From positions 1,116,001 through 1,180,000 of the forward strand of contig CM066303.1 of the NCBI GenBank assembly GCA_033807695.1: a DNA stretch of 64,000 bases, in the 5' to 3' direction. Below the pieces are notes generated by a model. That model made no database searches and had not been told where the DNA came from. It was given only the letters and a program-made list of their open reading frames with translations. The DNA is from Daedaleopsis sinensis (Eukaryota; Basidiomycota; Agaricomycetes; Polyporales; Polyporaceae). Shown in pieces: positions 34,391-45,979 of the stretch (within the stretch, counting starts at the first letter, position 1; the number at the start of each line of letters is the position of its first letter). The position numbers were made by a program, and so were the translations under genes.

Positions 34391-35257
34391 ATGCAGAGTC
34401 GCGGCGCTGATCCTGGCGACGTCGTCCTCGGTAAGTTTCTTGATACTCTCTCGACATCTCTTATCCTGCTTCCCAATCACACCACTCTTCCCTCGCACAC
34501 ATGAAAGGCATGATTCAGCCGCCGCCGCCGCAAACCCCACTCGCGAAGTCGTACCCACCGAGGTTTCCTCGACTGGACTCATCTGCAGCCAGCTTCGTCG
34601 GACCTTCGAGGAGACTATCGGGAGATTCGAGTATACGGTATACGCATATGCTACTGGATTTTATAGCTGTGGAGGCGAAAGTATGTCGCGTTCAACCTTT
34701 TTCCTCTCCGCTGCGGCTGCGCACCCGGACTTCACGAACTCTTCCTGAATATTACAATTCATAGGCGACAGTACCAAAGCACCGGCACCAAGACTCCATC
34801 CAACCCCTAACCGCCGAAGATCGCATTGCAATTGCGCAGCAGGTATTACCGCCCGAGGTGAAGGAACGGCTCGTCGATCAGAGTCGACAGACAGTGATAC
34901 AAGAGTTGGAGGGAGGTACGCGCTTCCGATGCTTCGTGTTTCAAGGATGCTTGCGGCTCATTACGATCGGCCAGGATCTCGTTCGGGGAGTGCTTGTTTA
35001 TAAGGACGGCGAAGTTGAGGTGCGAAGCGCTGCTGAGTATGTACTCCCTTTATGTGAATATGTCTCGTCACTCATTATGCGCGCCATTTAGGCCTCGCGA
35101 AGCTCCTCGAAAAGGAGGTCGTTTCTTCGCAACAAGGAATGCCCCGCTCTGTCTCCTCTGCCGCCGCCATTCATGGGGGTACCCAAGATTAGAAATGACA
35201 GTGAAGGGCATCAGTAAAGACTTGGCATACCACTGCTGCCCACATCTTCAATTTTGA
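34391..35257 (+). CDS. Uncharacterised protein of about 200 residues
   Basis: ATG 34391 (MQSRGADPGDVVL) splices with a GTAAGT donor to AAAAANPTREVVPTEVSSTG and LRRTFEETIGRFEYT. A second intron (about 34636-34763) joins ATVPKHRHQDSIQPLTAEDR and LPPEVKERLVDQSRQTVIQE, then FRCFVFQGCLRLITIGQDLV. A GTATGT/TAG intron joins the last exon PREAPRKGGRFFATRNAPLC to HCCPHLQF and TGA at 35257. Every join keeps frame, which is the main evidence. The C-terminal exon has several Cys and His (CLLCRRH, HCCPH) that could bind zinc. The family is unknown. The second intron is long (128 nt) for this genome and may hide a small exon. Confidence 0.5.
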
Positions 35258-36440
35258 ACGTCTGCAGAAGACGAGGTGACGCTTCTTAACCTGTTTCCAG
35301 ATTCTCGCTCTAATGTGCCACAGTGGCCGCGTGCTGTTTCTTTATCGTACCACGCTATTTTCCTAGGGATAAGGACCCATATACTCCGGACCCGCAGGTT
35401 CGCGCGCGAGGAATCGCGATATAGAGGCAGTACGTCGATGCGACTCGCCTGCTCATGTTTCATCCCCGTCTGACTAACGTCTGTTGTCGCGCGCGCTCTC
35501 AAGCTCCGAACACGCCCACCTTCAACGCACATGCCGGCGTGACTGCGTCGACTGTGTCGACGTCTGCAAGCCGCAGCCCTACCAGGCGCGCAGACTCATT
35601 GCGAGCCCCGGCTGTGACGGATTCCAGACACGCACCACCCATCACTTGCTGTTGATCCGCAGGCTCAGCTCGTGGCTCCGTACACTCCGCGGCGTTGTGG
35701 AACGCAAGGGTACGTCGTGCCCTTTGCGCGTCTGAGTATGAATACCCCTCGGGTGCCGATTTTCTCTTCAGGTTCCCATGTACGCTCGCGAACGTGGGTT
35801 GAGTTTGCGCACGAGCATTGTCTACACGCCGCCAGGTGTGTCTTCGTCCGTGGCTGCAGACATGGAGAAACCCTTGTGCTCATTTTATGCGCCGGTTAGT
35901 GAATATCAAGATCACTAAACCGGCTCCTCGTTTCGTGTTTTAACGTCCGTACTTCAATGCTCGCGTTCATGCCTCTTGTCATGTCAGTTTGCATATTCAG
36001 CTGACATCCGCTTACTCGTCTAGGGGTCTGCGTACAAGCCCCCATTCGAGGGAGACTTTCGCTCGCAGTCTAGAGTCACTATATCGCAAAAAACTGTACG
36101 CGTCGAGAATTCTATATCGCTTACCCCATTGTAGAAACAGACTTGGACAAGGCACGGAGTGAGGGCTATGGAGCGGACCTGCAAGAGATATGATGTACAT
36201 GCGCTCCCTCCAAGCTGGATCTTTTCTCGCAACATACTTTATGTTAAGATAGGGGGCCCCGGCGGGTGGACCCAGACCTGTGTGTCCGTACTAGATATAT
36301 CGGATTAGTGAAGCTGCCAGCTGTTGAGCGTCCATCCGAGACGGATAGACCTCGGTGGAGACAGTGGACTCGAGTAGGTTAGGCCCCAGCTCGACAAAAG
36401 GTAAGGAGAGTTAGAGTACGGCCGATGTCAGTACTCCGAG
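35258..36440. other. Region without recognised gene
   Basis: Short frames only. Weak plus-strand traces at 35.7-35.9 kb (ALCASEYEYPSGADFLF, GVSSSVAADMEKPLCSFYAP) may be a remnant, but no gene model holds together. Confidence 0.4.
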
Positions 36441-36531
36441 TCAACTGTCACTGAGTCGTCACTCAACTGTCACTGAGTCGTCACTCAACTGTCACTGAGC
36501 CGTCACTCAACTGTCACTCACCTGTCGCACC
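36441..36531 (+). repeat. 11 bp minisatellite with alternating units
   Basis: About eight units alternating TCACTCAACTG with TCACTGAGTCG, giving a 22 bp higher-order period. The unit is the same as at 25561-25626. It ends about 58 bp before the left end of the CACTA-like element. Confidence 0.88.
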
Positions 36532-36588
36532 TGTCAATTGTCACACAGGTTGCTATTGAGGCGCACGCACTGGCAGGGTATGACACAG

Positions 36589-37671
36589 CACAGGGTGTAG
36601 CGCTAAATTCCGTCGTGACGGAATGAGCGTTAGATTCAAAGGTTCCTCGGACATTCCTCCATGATATACCTCAGATTCCACCGGCTTGTAAACTTACGGA
36701 GACTTATCACATATTCGCCTTCATTCCTCCCTCATTGAACCCACCTTCCACTCTCATTCTACTGCCGGAGGTACTTGAGAAACTGATATGTTAAATCCAG
36801 AATAAACCCTGGCAGGCTCAGATTACGTGAGCACACTGGGCGCACTCGCAGGTTCACCTACCGTGAGTAGTATCCAGCTCAAGCGAATGGATTTTTGATT
36901 TCGATGTATGCGTGCCTCACCAGTACTAGCATACTACAGCTCATCTATGTATAGCATACAGCTAAGTATTCTACCACAAGTACACAGATGACCGTACAGA
37001 AGAATGTGACCGACTCGACTCAACACATAGCATGACCGAGTGCAAAGCATATACTCACCTTTGTTGCCTCCCCGTCGCTCAGCCCGCAATCGGCACTAGC
37101 ATCCTCCTAGCTGAGTCCACGTCCTGGGTCGGCACAAGGGTCCTGGGTCGGCACAAGGGTCCTGGGTCGGCACAATGGTCCTGGGTCGGCACAATCCTGG
37201 TCGGCACAGTCCTAGTCCTCGGTCGGCTCAGCCATTGGTCACGGGCACTAAGTTTGTGGTCAGGTCAGTGCAGTGTCAAGTCAGTGTGATCAGTTAGTAT
37301 GGGAGCGTCAGGTTAGTGGGATCAGTGCAGGAGCGTCAGGTTAGTGGGATCAGTTAGTATGGGAGAGCGTCAGTAGATGGTGGTACGGATGAGAGAGATG
37401 CATGGTGACGCAAGCGTCGAACTTGCAGCTTGAAGACATACATACCCACGCGATAAGTCCAAGAAGGGACGTTATCCCATACTTACCTACTAATTACCTC
37501 AGAAACGGTCGGACAGTAAGAGACAATCAAGATGGAATGTAGAAGGTATTCTTGGGTTATCATCACGTTCCATCGGAGAATACATCTGGTAACAATGTGG
37601 AGGGAATGCGCAAGGAATTCAATAGTTCCACCCAGATTACGTTGCGACGGAATTTAGGGCTACGCCCTGTG
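36589..37671. mobile_element. Non-autonomous CACTA-like DNA transposon (1,083 bp)
   Basis: The left end reads CACAGGGTGTAGCGCTAAAT then TCCGTCG. The reverse complement of the right end reads CACAGGGCGTAGCCCTAAAT then TCCGTCG, so 25 of 27 bases match. Both sides are flanked by CAG (36586-36588 and 37672-37674), a 3 bp duplication. CACnn-type termini and 3 bp target duplications are hallmarks of CACTA/EnSpm elements. The left subterminal region holds the palindrome ATTCCGTC-GT-GACGGAAT, similar to subterminal repeats of that group. There is no transposase reading frame, so movement would need a helper in trans. Internal tandem repeats are listed separately. Confidence 0.7.
37120..37215 (+). repeat. 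Tandem repeat inside the CACTA-like element
   Basis: Four to five units of GTCCTGGGTCGGCACAAG, degenerating at the 3' side. A second short repeat (GGTTAGTGGGATCAGT with GGAGCGTCA) follows at about 37285-37375. Confidence 0.85.
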
Positions 37672-38443
37672 CAGGCCGCACCTGGCACATTCCTTCCCCG
37701 TTCCCCCACTGCCTACTGAGCGTGCATTCACTAGTCGTCAGATGCAGTCCTAGTCTTCGATCCCATCGTCTTCTCTTTGTTGCTAATCAACCCAGGCCTC
37801 GTATTATCGTCGACAACAACTCCAACGGTGTCCGCTCTTGTCCGCTCCCTTCTCCCAGACCTGACTACAATTTTGTGTCCCGTCAGGCTCTGACCGGGAC
37901 CTGTCATCCTATCGTGTGGCTGGTTATCAAATCCAAGCACGTTCCGTATCAAGACCTCAAGGCGTTTCGCGTTGGACAAGCTGTAGCATGTCAAGAAGCA
38001 GGGAATAGAACACGGAGAAAATGCCCCATCCACATCGTAAGTTTCCGGATCTCTACGTGCAGAACGTCTCGCCGACGTCCGTACGACTCGCGCGGCAGGC
38101 ACGCCTGAATTCCTTATACGAGGGAAGATGCTCCTTCTAAACAACTCTTGTCTATGACGACAAGGTATGTCTCCTGTATCTGTACATTCTCAATTGGCTC
38201 CCTCTGACATTGATCTTCTTCACAGGTCTGGCGGACGCTCGAGTTGGACTGGACGCCTCAAATCGTCCAGTATGCCGCTCATGCCGACCTCTTGTTCCAG
38301 GCCTTTGGTGGGTTGGTGCACATTCTCTACGCGACACAACGAACGCGATTCCTCGAGTATCTACCAGTGAAGATTCTTTTTTTCAGTAAGCCCGTAACCT
38401 TTACAAAACTGACTGCTGCTGTCCGCGTGCTCACTGTTTCGTA
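37672..38443. other. Region upstream of SEC31 pseudogene, weak coding traces
   Basis: Between the transposon and SEC31 homology. A plus-strand stretch at about 38226-38390 encodes VWRTLELDWTPQIVQYAAHA and LLFQAFGGLVHILYATQRTR. It is followed by a clean intron (GTAAGC, CTGAC, TAG; 38385-38443). This does not resemble the Sec31 WD40 region expected here, so a breakpoint probably lies in or before the intron. Confidence 0.45.
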
Positions 38444-40812
38444 GCCTCCATCCGCAGACAACTGGGCGTTCCAGGTGCAGTGGTGTCCCCGTAACCCCGA
38501 CTTGTTCGCTGCTGCTTTCTTCGACGGGACTGTCGGCATCCGCTCTATCCAGTCGACAAACGAGTCTAGCGAACTGCCTTCGGCGAACCATGAACCCGAT
38601 GCCTCTGATATTCTCGGTGCACCTGGCTTCTCTCGCGTAAATCAGGCAACACTCTCCCTGAAACATCCTCCGAAGTGGTTGCGCCGTCCTACCTCTAGTT
38701 CTTTCGGATATGGCGGAAAGCTAGTCTCTGTCTCCAACCTCCCGTCGGGGCAAGGCAAGAACCAGAGCAGTGGTGTGCATGTACGCACGGTTGTCACCGA
38801 AGGGGGGATTGTTGAACGGGCTCAAAAGCTTCAGGCTTCGATTGAAGGAGACAACCTGCAGGATCTCGCTCAGGAGAAGACTTCCGCTGACGAGAGCCCG
38901 GCGACATGGAAATAACTGCTCAGCTTGTTCAAAGCTGACTGGAGAGATGAGCTCATTTCCCTCCTTGGGTTCTCGAAGGAGGAAGTCGCCGCCCGTGTCG
39001 CCGAGGCTACCGCGAATTTGAAGAAGGCCGCAGCGGACAGGGCGAACATCACCATCGAACAGGACGTGACTGAAGGCGACCTTAGGACTCACGAGCCCTT
39101 TGTATTTTTCGCTGAGCCCGAGCGCGAGACGACATCGGACGATGAAGAAGGTGAAGGCGAGGGTGACGAGACGCTGGATAGAGCGGCATTAGCTACTGAG
39201 GCAACACCGTCCGACGCCGCCTCCGACACCACGAGTACGACGCGCCACGCAGATGGAGAGTCTACCACGACTGCTCCTAGCCTCTTTGGGGACGATATTA
39301 TTGGCACTCCCCAGGGCGATGCTGCTGCTGATTTCTTTGGTAGCATTGGCACTGCGCGTACCGATGAGGATGACAGCATCCGTGTGCCCCATCACAACTA
39401 CCCTCTCGACTTTTCAGTTGCCGCGACCATTAGCTCCCGCCCCTCGTCTGTCGCCTCCGAGGCTCTGAAAGACAACACCTTCCGCATATACCCTTCCGAC
39501 GAGTCCGAGACTGACCGGCTCGTGACGAAGGCGCTCGTCCTCGGCGACTTCGAGTCTGCTGTCTCGCTATGCTTGTCATCTGATCGCTTCGCTGATGCTA
39601 TCCTGCTCGCTGTCAAGGGTGGTCCGGAGCTTCTTGCTCGGACCCAGAAGGCTTACTTCGAGCGTCGCACCACTGCGTTCCCCTACCTCCGACTATTCCA
39701 GTCTATTGTCACCAACGACCTCGACGACATCGTGCAAAACGCAGATCTTCAAGAGTGGCAGGAGATTTTCGTCGTGCTCTGCACGTCAGCGAGTCAGGAG
39801 GAGTTCTCTGGATTGGCAGAGCAGCTTGGACAGCGCCTCGAGTTTCAGTCAAACGTCGTTAAGGCGTCTTCCGCTCCCGATGCTGAGGCGAGAGCTTCTG
39901 AGCTTCGCCATCATGCAACGTTGACTTACCTCGCTGCTGGACGCTTGGAGCGTCTGGTCAACATCTGGATCGAGGAGCTGGCGGAAGAAGAGAAGCACCT
40001 CGTAGCAGATCCTGAGCACGTTGACGGTTCGCTCTACACTGCGCATGCCTCCGCGCTTCAGACGTTCATCGAGAAGGTGACCGTGTTCCGGAAAGCGATC
40101 AATTACGTGGACGACGACCTCAAGATGCAAGTGGATGACCCTTTGGTCCGGCCGTACAAGTTGTCTGGTCTGTATGACCGTTACTTCGAGTACGCGGACC
40201 TGCTTGCCGCACAATGCTCTTGTTATGGAGGCGGTCGCATTCCTCAAGCTCGTGCCTACGAAATACCACGGCGCAGCAGGATCACTATACGACTTCACCG
40301 TCGGTAGGGAGCGTCTGCTGAAGGCGGCGAACGAGGTTCCAGCTCGCACTTCCTCCCTCCCGACTAGTGGGCCTTCGGTTCCAGTGAAGGTTGCGCCCGT
40401 CGCACCGGTCAGTAACCCATATGGGTATGGTCAATACAACGTCCCCGCTCAGCAGGCACCCGCGAGCCAATCTATCTATGAGCCGTATGGAGCGCCTGTT
40501 CAGCCCGCGGCTCCGGCTCCGCCGAGCATGTATGCTCCTCCTGCGCCCACTGTTCAGTCATACCAACCACCCCAGCCAGCGTACCAGCCTTCCGCGCCTG
40601 CCGCCTACAACAGCCCGTACTACCGGCCGCCTGCACAACAGCAGCCTCAGCCTCAGCAGCCGCCTGCTCGCGGTGCTACTGCTACGCCATCCGGACCACC
40701 CCTCGGGCCTCCACCGCAGGGTTCTGCTCTCAAGCGTGGTGATGGCGGATGGAACGATGCTCCCGCAGATCTGCCGCCGCGTCGCACTCCTGCCAATGGG
40801 TCTGCCGTTTGA
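38444..40812 (+). pseudogene. SEC31: SEC31 central fragment (COPII outer coat), broken
   Basis: Begins in the WD40 part (SADNWAFQVQWCPRNPDLFA, FFDGTVGIRSIQSTNESSEL), runs through the linker and the helical ACE region (LFKADWRDELISLLGFSKEE, VTKALVLGDFESAVSLCLSS, KAYFERRTTAFPYLRLFQSI), and into the Pro-rich linker (PPSMYAPPAPTVQSYQPPQP). A TAA stop (38913-38915) replaces one codon within ATWK-x-LLSLFKA. A frameshift near 40214 separates YADLLAAQ from LVMEAVAFLKLVPTKYHGAA. Homology stops at about 40812 (RRTPANGSAV), before the C-terminal domain, and most of the N-terminal propeller is absent. Sequence quality between the lesions is good, so the damage is probably recent. The functional SEC31 must be elsewhere. 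Confidence 0.85.
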
Positions 40813-42575
40813 AGCGAGGCTCGAACGCCGATGCGCCCGTCATCGTTACGACACGGCTCCGTGCTCCCCGACGCGCGGCGGCGGGCTCGACCCGCCCGTG
40901 ATGCGCGCGCATGGGCACGGGCATGCATATGCGGACAGCGGGGCCAGTACGAGCTGGAGGACCAGTCCCCATCCGCGTCGAAGGGCCGCTCTTCAGGTGC
41001 AAGTAGAAGCCGATCCGGGTCTGCCACGATCTCCGCTGTGCCGCAGGCGGCGCTGGGGAACGGGTAAGGGCGGTCGGGGCGGAGGTGAGGCTACTGGCGT
41101 TGTAGTGGTTGCGCACTAGGGAAGTAAAACTTGAGCCCGCTCTCTTCATTTCGTTCTCCTTCTCCTTCTCTGAGCTGATGATCTGTTGGGCCCCCTTTGT
41201 CAGGATGATTATAAGTGAACCAGCCGCAGCCGGACTCGGTGGGACTTCGATCACGCGGATACGAAGTACATCTTGTATCGCGGCCTCTGCCGGTGACCCT
41301 GGCACACGTCGGCGGCAGGTATCATCGCTCTGGCGGGCCAGCAAGCAAATGAGGACGGATGTTCTGCGAGCCATGATATGCTCTCACGTCGCCTCCGGCT
41401 GCGCAACTGACTCGGGCTCGAAAGATCTGCCATAAACCAAGAAGCTAGCTCGACACTTGTCGTCGGCATCAGCTCATTAACCTGCATCTGGATATGAGGA
41501 ACGATTACGTGGGGCTTCCGTTGCTCACACAAGTGCCTCGAGTGCTGACTACTATCATACTTAGTAGGTATGTCGTATGTCCGATATCAGTATCCCCAGC
41601 TCGGCACACGCAAGGTCAGAAGCTCCGCCTCGTCTCCTGCCTGTTCCGACTCCGGCTGACCTATCCCTCTCAGACGACGTTGTAGGTCTCTTCAGCCGCG
41701 CCCGACTTGTGTTTGAACGCCCGCGAAACCGACTGTGCATGTACGGCACTGCGCCATGCATCCGTGTCGTGCCGGATCCCGCCCCGCCCACGCTGACTTA
41801 AATACTCCCCGACAGACTTCCCGAACTAGACTCGGACCCGCCTCCCCCGCGAGCCCGGCCGTCCGTCCCCGCTCGAGTAGGCGATCCACCGTCTTACGCG
41901 TCCAGGGAGCCCGGCGCGTTGCTACAGGAGCAGATCTAGAGACCGCTGTACCCCGGTATCTGGGAGCCGCGCAAGTGCGCAAATCGACCCCGTCTCCGTC
42001 GCGCACAGTTCGCGACGGGCTCTCCTCACGACTGTTCTTTGCAGGCGGCAGGCGGCCAGCGGCGCTCGACACCCGACCGCGCGTGGCCCACTGTACCGCT
42101 CTGGATTTCCCGAGACGGCACCATCCCAGTGCGCTCCTGGTTTCTGTGACACCTGCGCATCTTCTTCCTGCCCTCCTCCTGCATCAGCGGGCACTTCCTC
42201 CGCTCCAGAGGCACTACAGCACTTGCGATCACAGGAATCCCGGCATCTTCAATTCAGGCCATCAAGCTAAGGAGGAGCGTGCACATTAATATTGTAGCGT
42301 CCGTTCCAGTTGCTCGAAGAATACCGAACCGAATACCGATTCAGATACAGAATTATGTTGTTTATATCAGTCGCCGACATATAAAGGCCAGAGCGCGCGC
42401 CGTTAACGGTGTGCTCGCTGGCACATAGCAATTGACGCGTAAACCGACCCCTATACAGCTTGCTTGTGTCATATCTGCGCCGTGTCTCGGCCTGTATTCG
42501 AGTGCGAGACGTGAACGACACTACGACGAGTCACACATTCGCCCTCTCGGACGGCCGAGGGCTATCGAATGCGGC
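40813..42575. other. Region without recognised gene
   Basis: Follows the SEC31 break directly. 40.85-41.1 kb is GC-rich, with a Ser-rich frame ELEDQSPSASKGRSSGASRS of unknown origin. The remaining 1.4 kb shows only overlapping short frames. Confidence 0.45.
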
Positions 42576-43225
42576 CGGGGAACAAGGAAGGAAGAAGAGG
42601 GTTTGATGGCGCAATTCACGTAGGGCCTGAGCCTATGAGGAGCGCGAGATATAAGCGCCAAGAGACTAAGGACAGGCGCCCACAGCAACTGACTCGGAAC
42701 CATCATCTCGCCCTCGCCCTGCTAGATCTCGCCGAAATACACTAGGTCTCCTCCTCCTCCTCCTCCCCCCTCTCTCTCCGCTTCGTTCGAGCTACTACGC
42801 TGCCAATATCATGGGGTCACCGTTCTGTACTCCTCATTTTAGACTATAATCTACGCGAGCGCATATGGTGGTCCCTGTACCATCGTTCTTCAGACGCAGC
42901 TGCCGGCCACAACCTTCTCAGTTGCCCACTAGCATGCCCATTGTCTGGCTCTCCCCATTTGCTGCCGGACGACTTTCACCTCACCATATCAGCCATAAAC
43001 CTAGAGGAAATCAAAGCAGAGGAGGACGCGCACGCCGACGTCGCGACTTTCCAAGCCGCGGAGTAGATATTTGGCGCATGAACCCTTCCTTTTCGTTGGG
43101 TGAGTGATTATTCTTGTCCGTTCCTTTCTGTCTCTGCTATCCTCTCTCTTTCTTCCTGTTATGATATGGCTCCACAGCATAGGCTCGTACCCGCACAGAG
43201 ACACGGGGACGTGCGTGCGCTGCCG
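42576..43225 (+). repeat. Inverted repeat arm B (~650 bp)
   Basis: Reverse complement of arm A (21567-22223). The right edge is sharp: identity ends at CGTGCGCTGCCG (43225). The left edge is at about 42576. The interval between arms is about 20.4 kb. No terminal inverted repeat or target duplication of its own was found. Confidence 0.92.
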
Positions 43226-43619
43226 ACCGGTATCACACTACGCGAAGGTCCGCATGTCTCGCTCTGACCGACCACCCAGTGCAGGCTCAAGGCATGTCCA
43301 CTCGTGCGCAGGAAGTGTAGTTGGAGGTCACTGCATCAGACCCTGGCACTTCGCCCTCACGAAGAGGCCACGCAGCGACCGCGACTAGTATATCCGCAGT
43401 TGCGGGTGTCGGTATATTTCGGTGAATCTATTCCCAGCCATTTGCTGTCACACGACGTGCTCACACGCCCGCCAGCTTTCGGATTCTCATCATCTTGCAT
43501 ACCTCTCCAACGGCCAAATCCAAAGCATGGGCTGAGAAGAGCGAGGATGTCCTCACTCCAGAAATCATCAGCGGATGTATAGCAGAATGGCAAGAAGAAA
43601 GAGGTGAGTATTCCGTCCC

Positions 43620-44155
43620 GTTCTAAGTGCCCTACTGTCGAGATGGTCGTGTATGCTCTATCATGTCCGACATCACGTCGGTCTCAGTCTTGACTGCGGT
43701 TTCAATGACTCTGGTGCCACGCTGAATTTCCGTCGTCATATGCGCGACAACGTTCATTCACTCCTGAGTCATCCAGACCAGCGAATGCACGCGGTGCTGA
43801 TCACTGTCGCGACAGAATAAATACTCCACGACAACGCTGCAGGAACTTGTTGTCCCCTCCAGAAAACGACTCGTTCGAAGCACGCCGATTTCGAAAACCG
43901 TCATGCGCTCAAGTTCTAGTATGACTGTGACGCACCGAAGTGTGCTAATCGCGTCTACATCTCACTCAAGCACCCCATAGCCAATAAGGTCAGCTTCCGG
44001 CTGTTGGTATTCGACACTGCAATGGATGGGGGTTTGGTAAGACGCTCCAATTCGAGGACGTTGCCATGTTAGAGCTGGGGCAATTGGACCATCAGTGGGC
44101 TGCGACGGCTACAGGATACGCCCCCGATCGTCATCCTCCGCCCACCCCGAGAAGA
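43620..44155 (+). pseudogene. Unidentified protein remnant
   Basis: Coding-like segments in shifting frames with stops: LNFRRHMRDNVHSLLSHPDQ, RMHAVLITVATE, then SKHADFENRHALKF, YDCDAPKCANRVYISLKHPI and NKVSFRLLVFDTAMDGG. After a frame change near 44040 it reads LQFEDVAMLELGQLDHQWAA. The continuity of composition across frames suggests one decayed gene. I cannot name the family. Confidence 0.4.
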
Positions 44156-45368
44156 TGAGTGTGGCCGAGACACTGTTTGCTTTCTGGAGAGCCCATGCAG
44201 CGACTCGAGAAGCGGTTCACGAATTTTCTGGAAACGGAATCAGGATAGTAACGTTGCTTATCCAGCTCTTGCGGTTGGGGACGCCGGTGGGCCGCCCTTA
44301 CTCCCCTGACTGAATACTGGGGACGACGAGCCGTCGTCTGGATGCCTTCTTTGTCTCTCGTCTTCGCGCGAAGTTGACCTCCCCTGTCGCCACCTCTTCG
44401 CGGGCGGCGAGTGCACGGTGACCATCCCGTGCACCCTGCGGCCACTCAACCCTATGTGCATTGCCATATCCATCCACCTTCAGGCGACTAGTAGTACTAC
44501 CCGAGACTCGAGTTACAGATACGGGGAACATGCCCGCTCCCGCCATCACGACCGCCTCGCGCAAGCTCGACCAGCCTCGACGAGATGACATGCGTACTCG
44601 CGCGCCATCCACCCGGCGGCATCTTCTCCGGCTCCGCTCGTCCTCGTCCGGGCTAGGCGCAGATGGACTAGATGTATACATCCTCGCGCTCCCAGTCAAT
44701 ATCAGTTCACAATGAACTTTACCCCCTCGCTGGGGGCCTACGGGAGCGCGATGACTCTGGTAAGCACATAGTCCATCTGCCGCGCTCTGTCAGTCTCATG
44801 TCCTCTTCGAGCAGGGCCCAGTTCTAACTAGGCTCAGGCTAGCCGACCGTAGCTTCCTATCGATGAGAGCGCAGTTTATCTGTCAACAGTTCGGCTACAA
44901 AAGCGGGTAGATACTCCGGGTACTTAAGGGCAGTACCACCAACTATCAATATCAGCCCGCGCAACGCTCGAAAGCGTGCTCGTTTCTCTCGCTTTTGACC
45001 ACACCATCCAATATCGTGTGCCCAACCTGTACGTGGTACCGTTGAGTATTGAGACTCTGCCCACGCTGCAAATCCCTGAATGTGGGCACCAACCGTATCA
45101 CAAGGCTTTACCGTTACCGTTCAAGTCTGTCATCATTGTGTGCCCTTTCAATCTTATAACTAGCCTACTCACTAACTCACATGGGCGGCAGGTTTCTCCC
45201 TCATCTCTTTCGCAAACACAGCCACAAGCTGTATTGTAAGGGAAGATCAACCTCGTGGCTAGCCTCAGGTATCGAGATTCCGGGTACTGGATCCCGAGGC
45301 ATCAGGCGCGCTCACACGTTGCAGTGTGCACGATATCCACGATGCCGACCAAGATTTCGCGATGCGAT
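44156..45368. other. Region without recognised gene
   Basis: Short frames only. 44.3-44.7 kb is GC-rich with overlapping open frames on both strands and no splice support. Confidence 0.4.
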
Positions 45369-45770
45369 TCATCTATCTGTTTGGCTTCGGGCGGTGGAAT
45401 ACTTGTGCAGGATGTGCAGGACGACGTATACTTTGTACTCGCAGACTGGAGAGTCTTGACTAACGAAGCTCTCCGGATCCCTCTTGTCCGCACAGTATCG
45501 ACTCAGCAAACGTTGTACGACCTTCGCTAGCTCCACTCCATCCACGTTTTGACCTTCCTTCGTTGCTTTGTCTGTCTCCTGCACCAACGACGTGATGTCT
45601 TCAGCGCGAATTGCATCACTATCCTTGCCTCGAGTGTGACTCGCAGTAGCATGACCCTCCTCTTCACCACAAAGGGAGCGGCGTCTCTGTCGCGAGGAGT
45701 CAGGGATTGCGCGTCGGCCTTTGTCCAAAGACAATACTATATTATGGTTCGCTTCGTCTTGCGCTTCCAC
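45369..45770 (-). CDS. Possible coding exon of an uncharacterised protein
   Basis: A 130-codon open frame with protein-like composition: EDITSLVQETDKATKEGQNV, DGVELAKVVQRLLSRYCADK and VCEYKVYVVLHILHKYST, containing amphipathic stretches. It has no ATG in frame and its upstream edge runs into the 8 bp repeat array, so it may be an internal exon or a gene truncated by the array. No neighbouring exon was resolved. Confidence 0.3.
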   Translation of the reverse strand: MEAQDEANHNIVLSLDKGRRAIPDSSRQRRRSLCGEEEGHATASHTRGKDSDAIRAEDITSLVQETDKATKEGQNVDGVELAKVVQRLLSRYCADKRDPESFVSQDSPVCEYKVYVVLHILHKYSTARSQTDR

Positions 45771-45780
45771 TCAGGACCAC

Positions 45781-45965
45781 TCACCCGCCCGTTCACCCAT
45801 TCACCCGTTCACCCGTTCACCCGTTCACCCGTTCACCCGTTCACCCGTTCACCCGTTCACCCGTTCACCCGCTCACCCGTTCACCCGCTCACCCGTTCAC
45901 CCGTTCGCCCGCTCACCCGTTCACCCGCTCACCCGTTCACCCGCTCACCCGTTCACCCGCTCACG
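45781..45965 (+). repeat. 8 bp tandem repeat, ~23 copies
   Basis: Units TTCACCCG and CTCACCCG with few other variants. Because 8 and 3 share no factor, all three forward frames stay open and encode the same repeating octapeptide (PVHPFTRS). The array ends 15 bp before the F-box gene ATG. Confidence 0.97.
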
Positions 45966-45979
45966 CTCCCCAACTCCCG

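Noticed and set aside
45781..45965. CRISPR array
   Set aside because: An uninterrupted 8 bp tandem repeat without spacers in a fungal genome.
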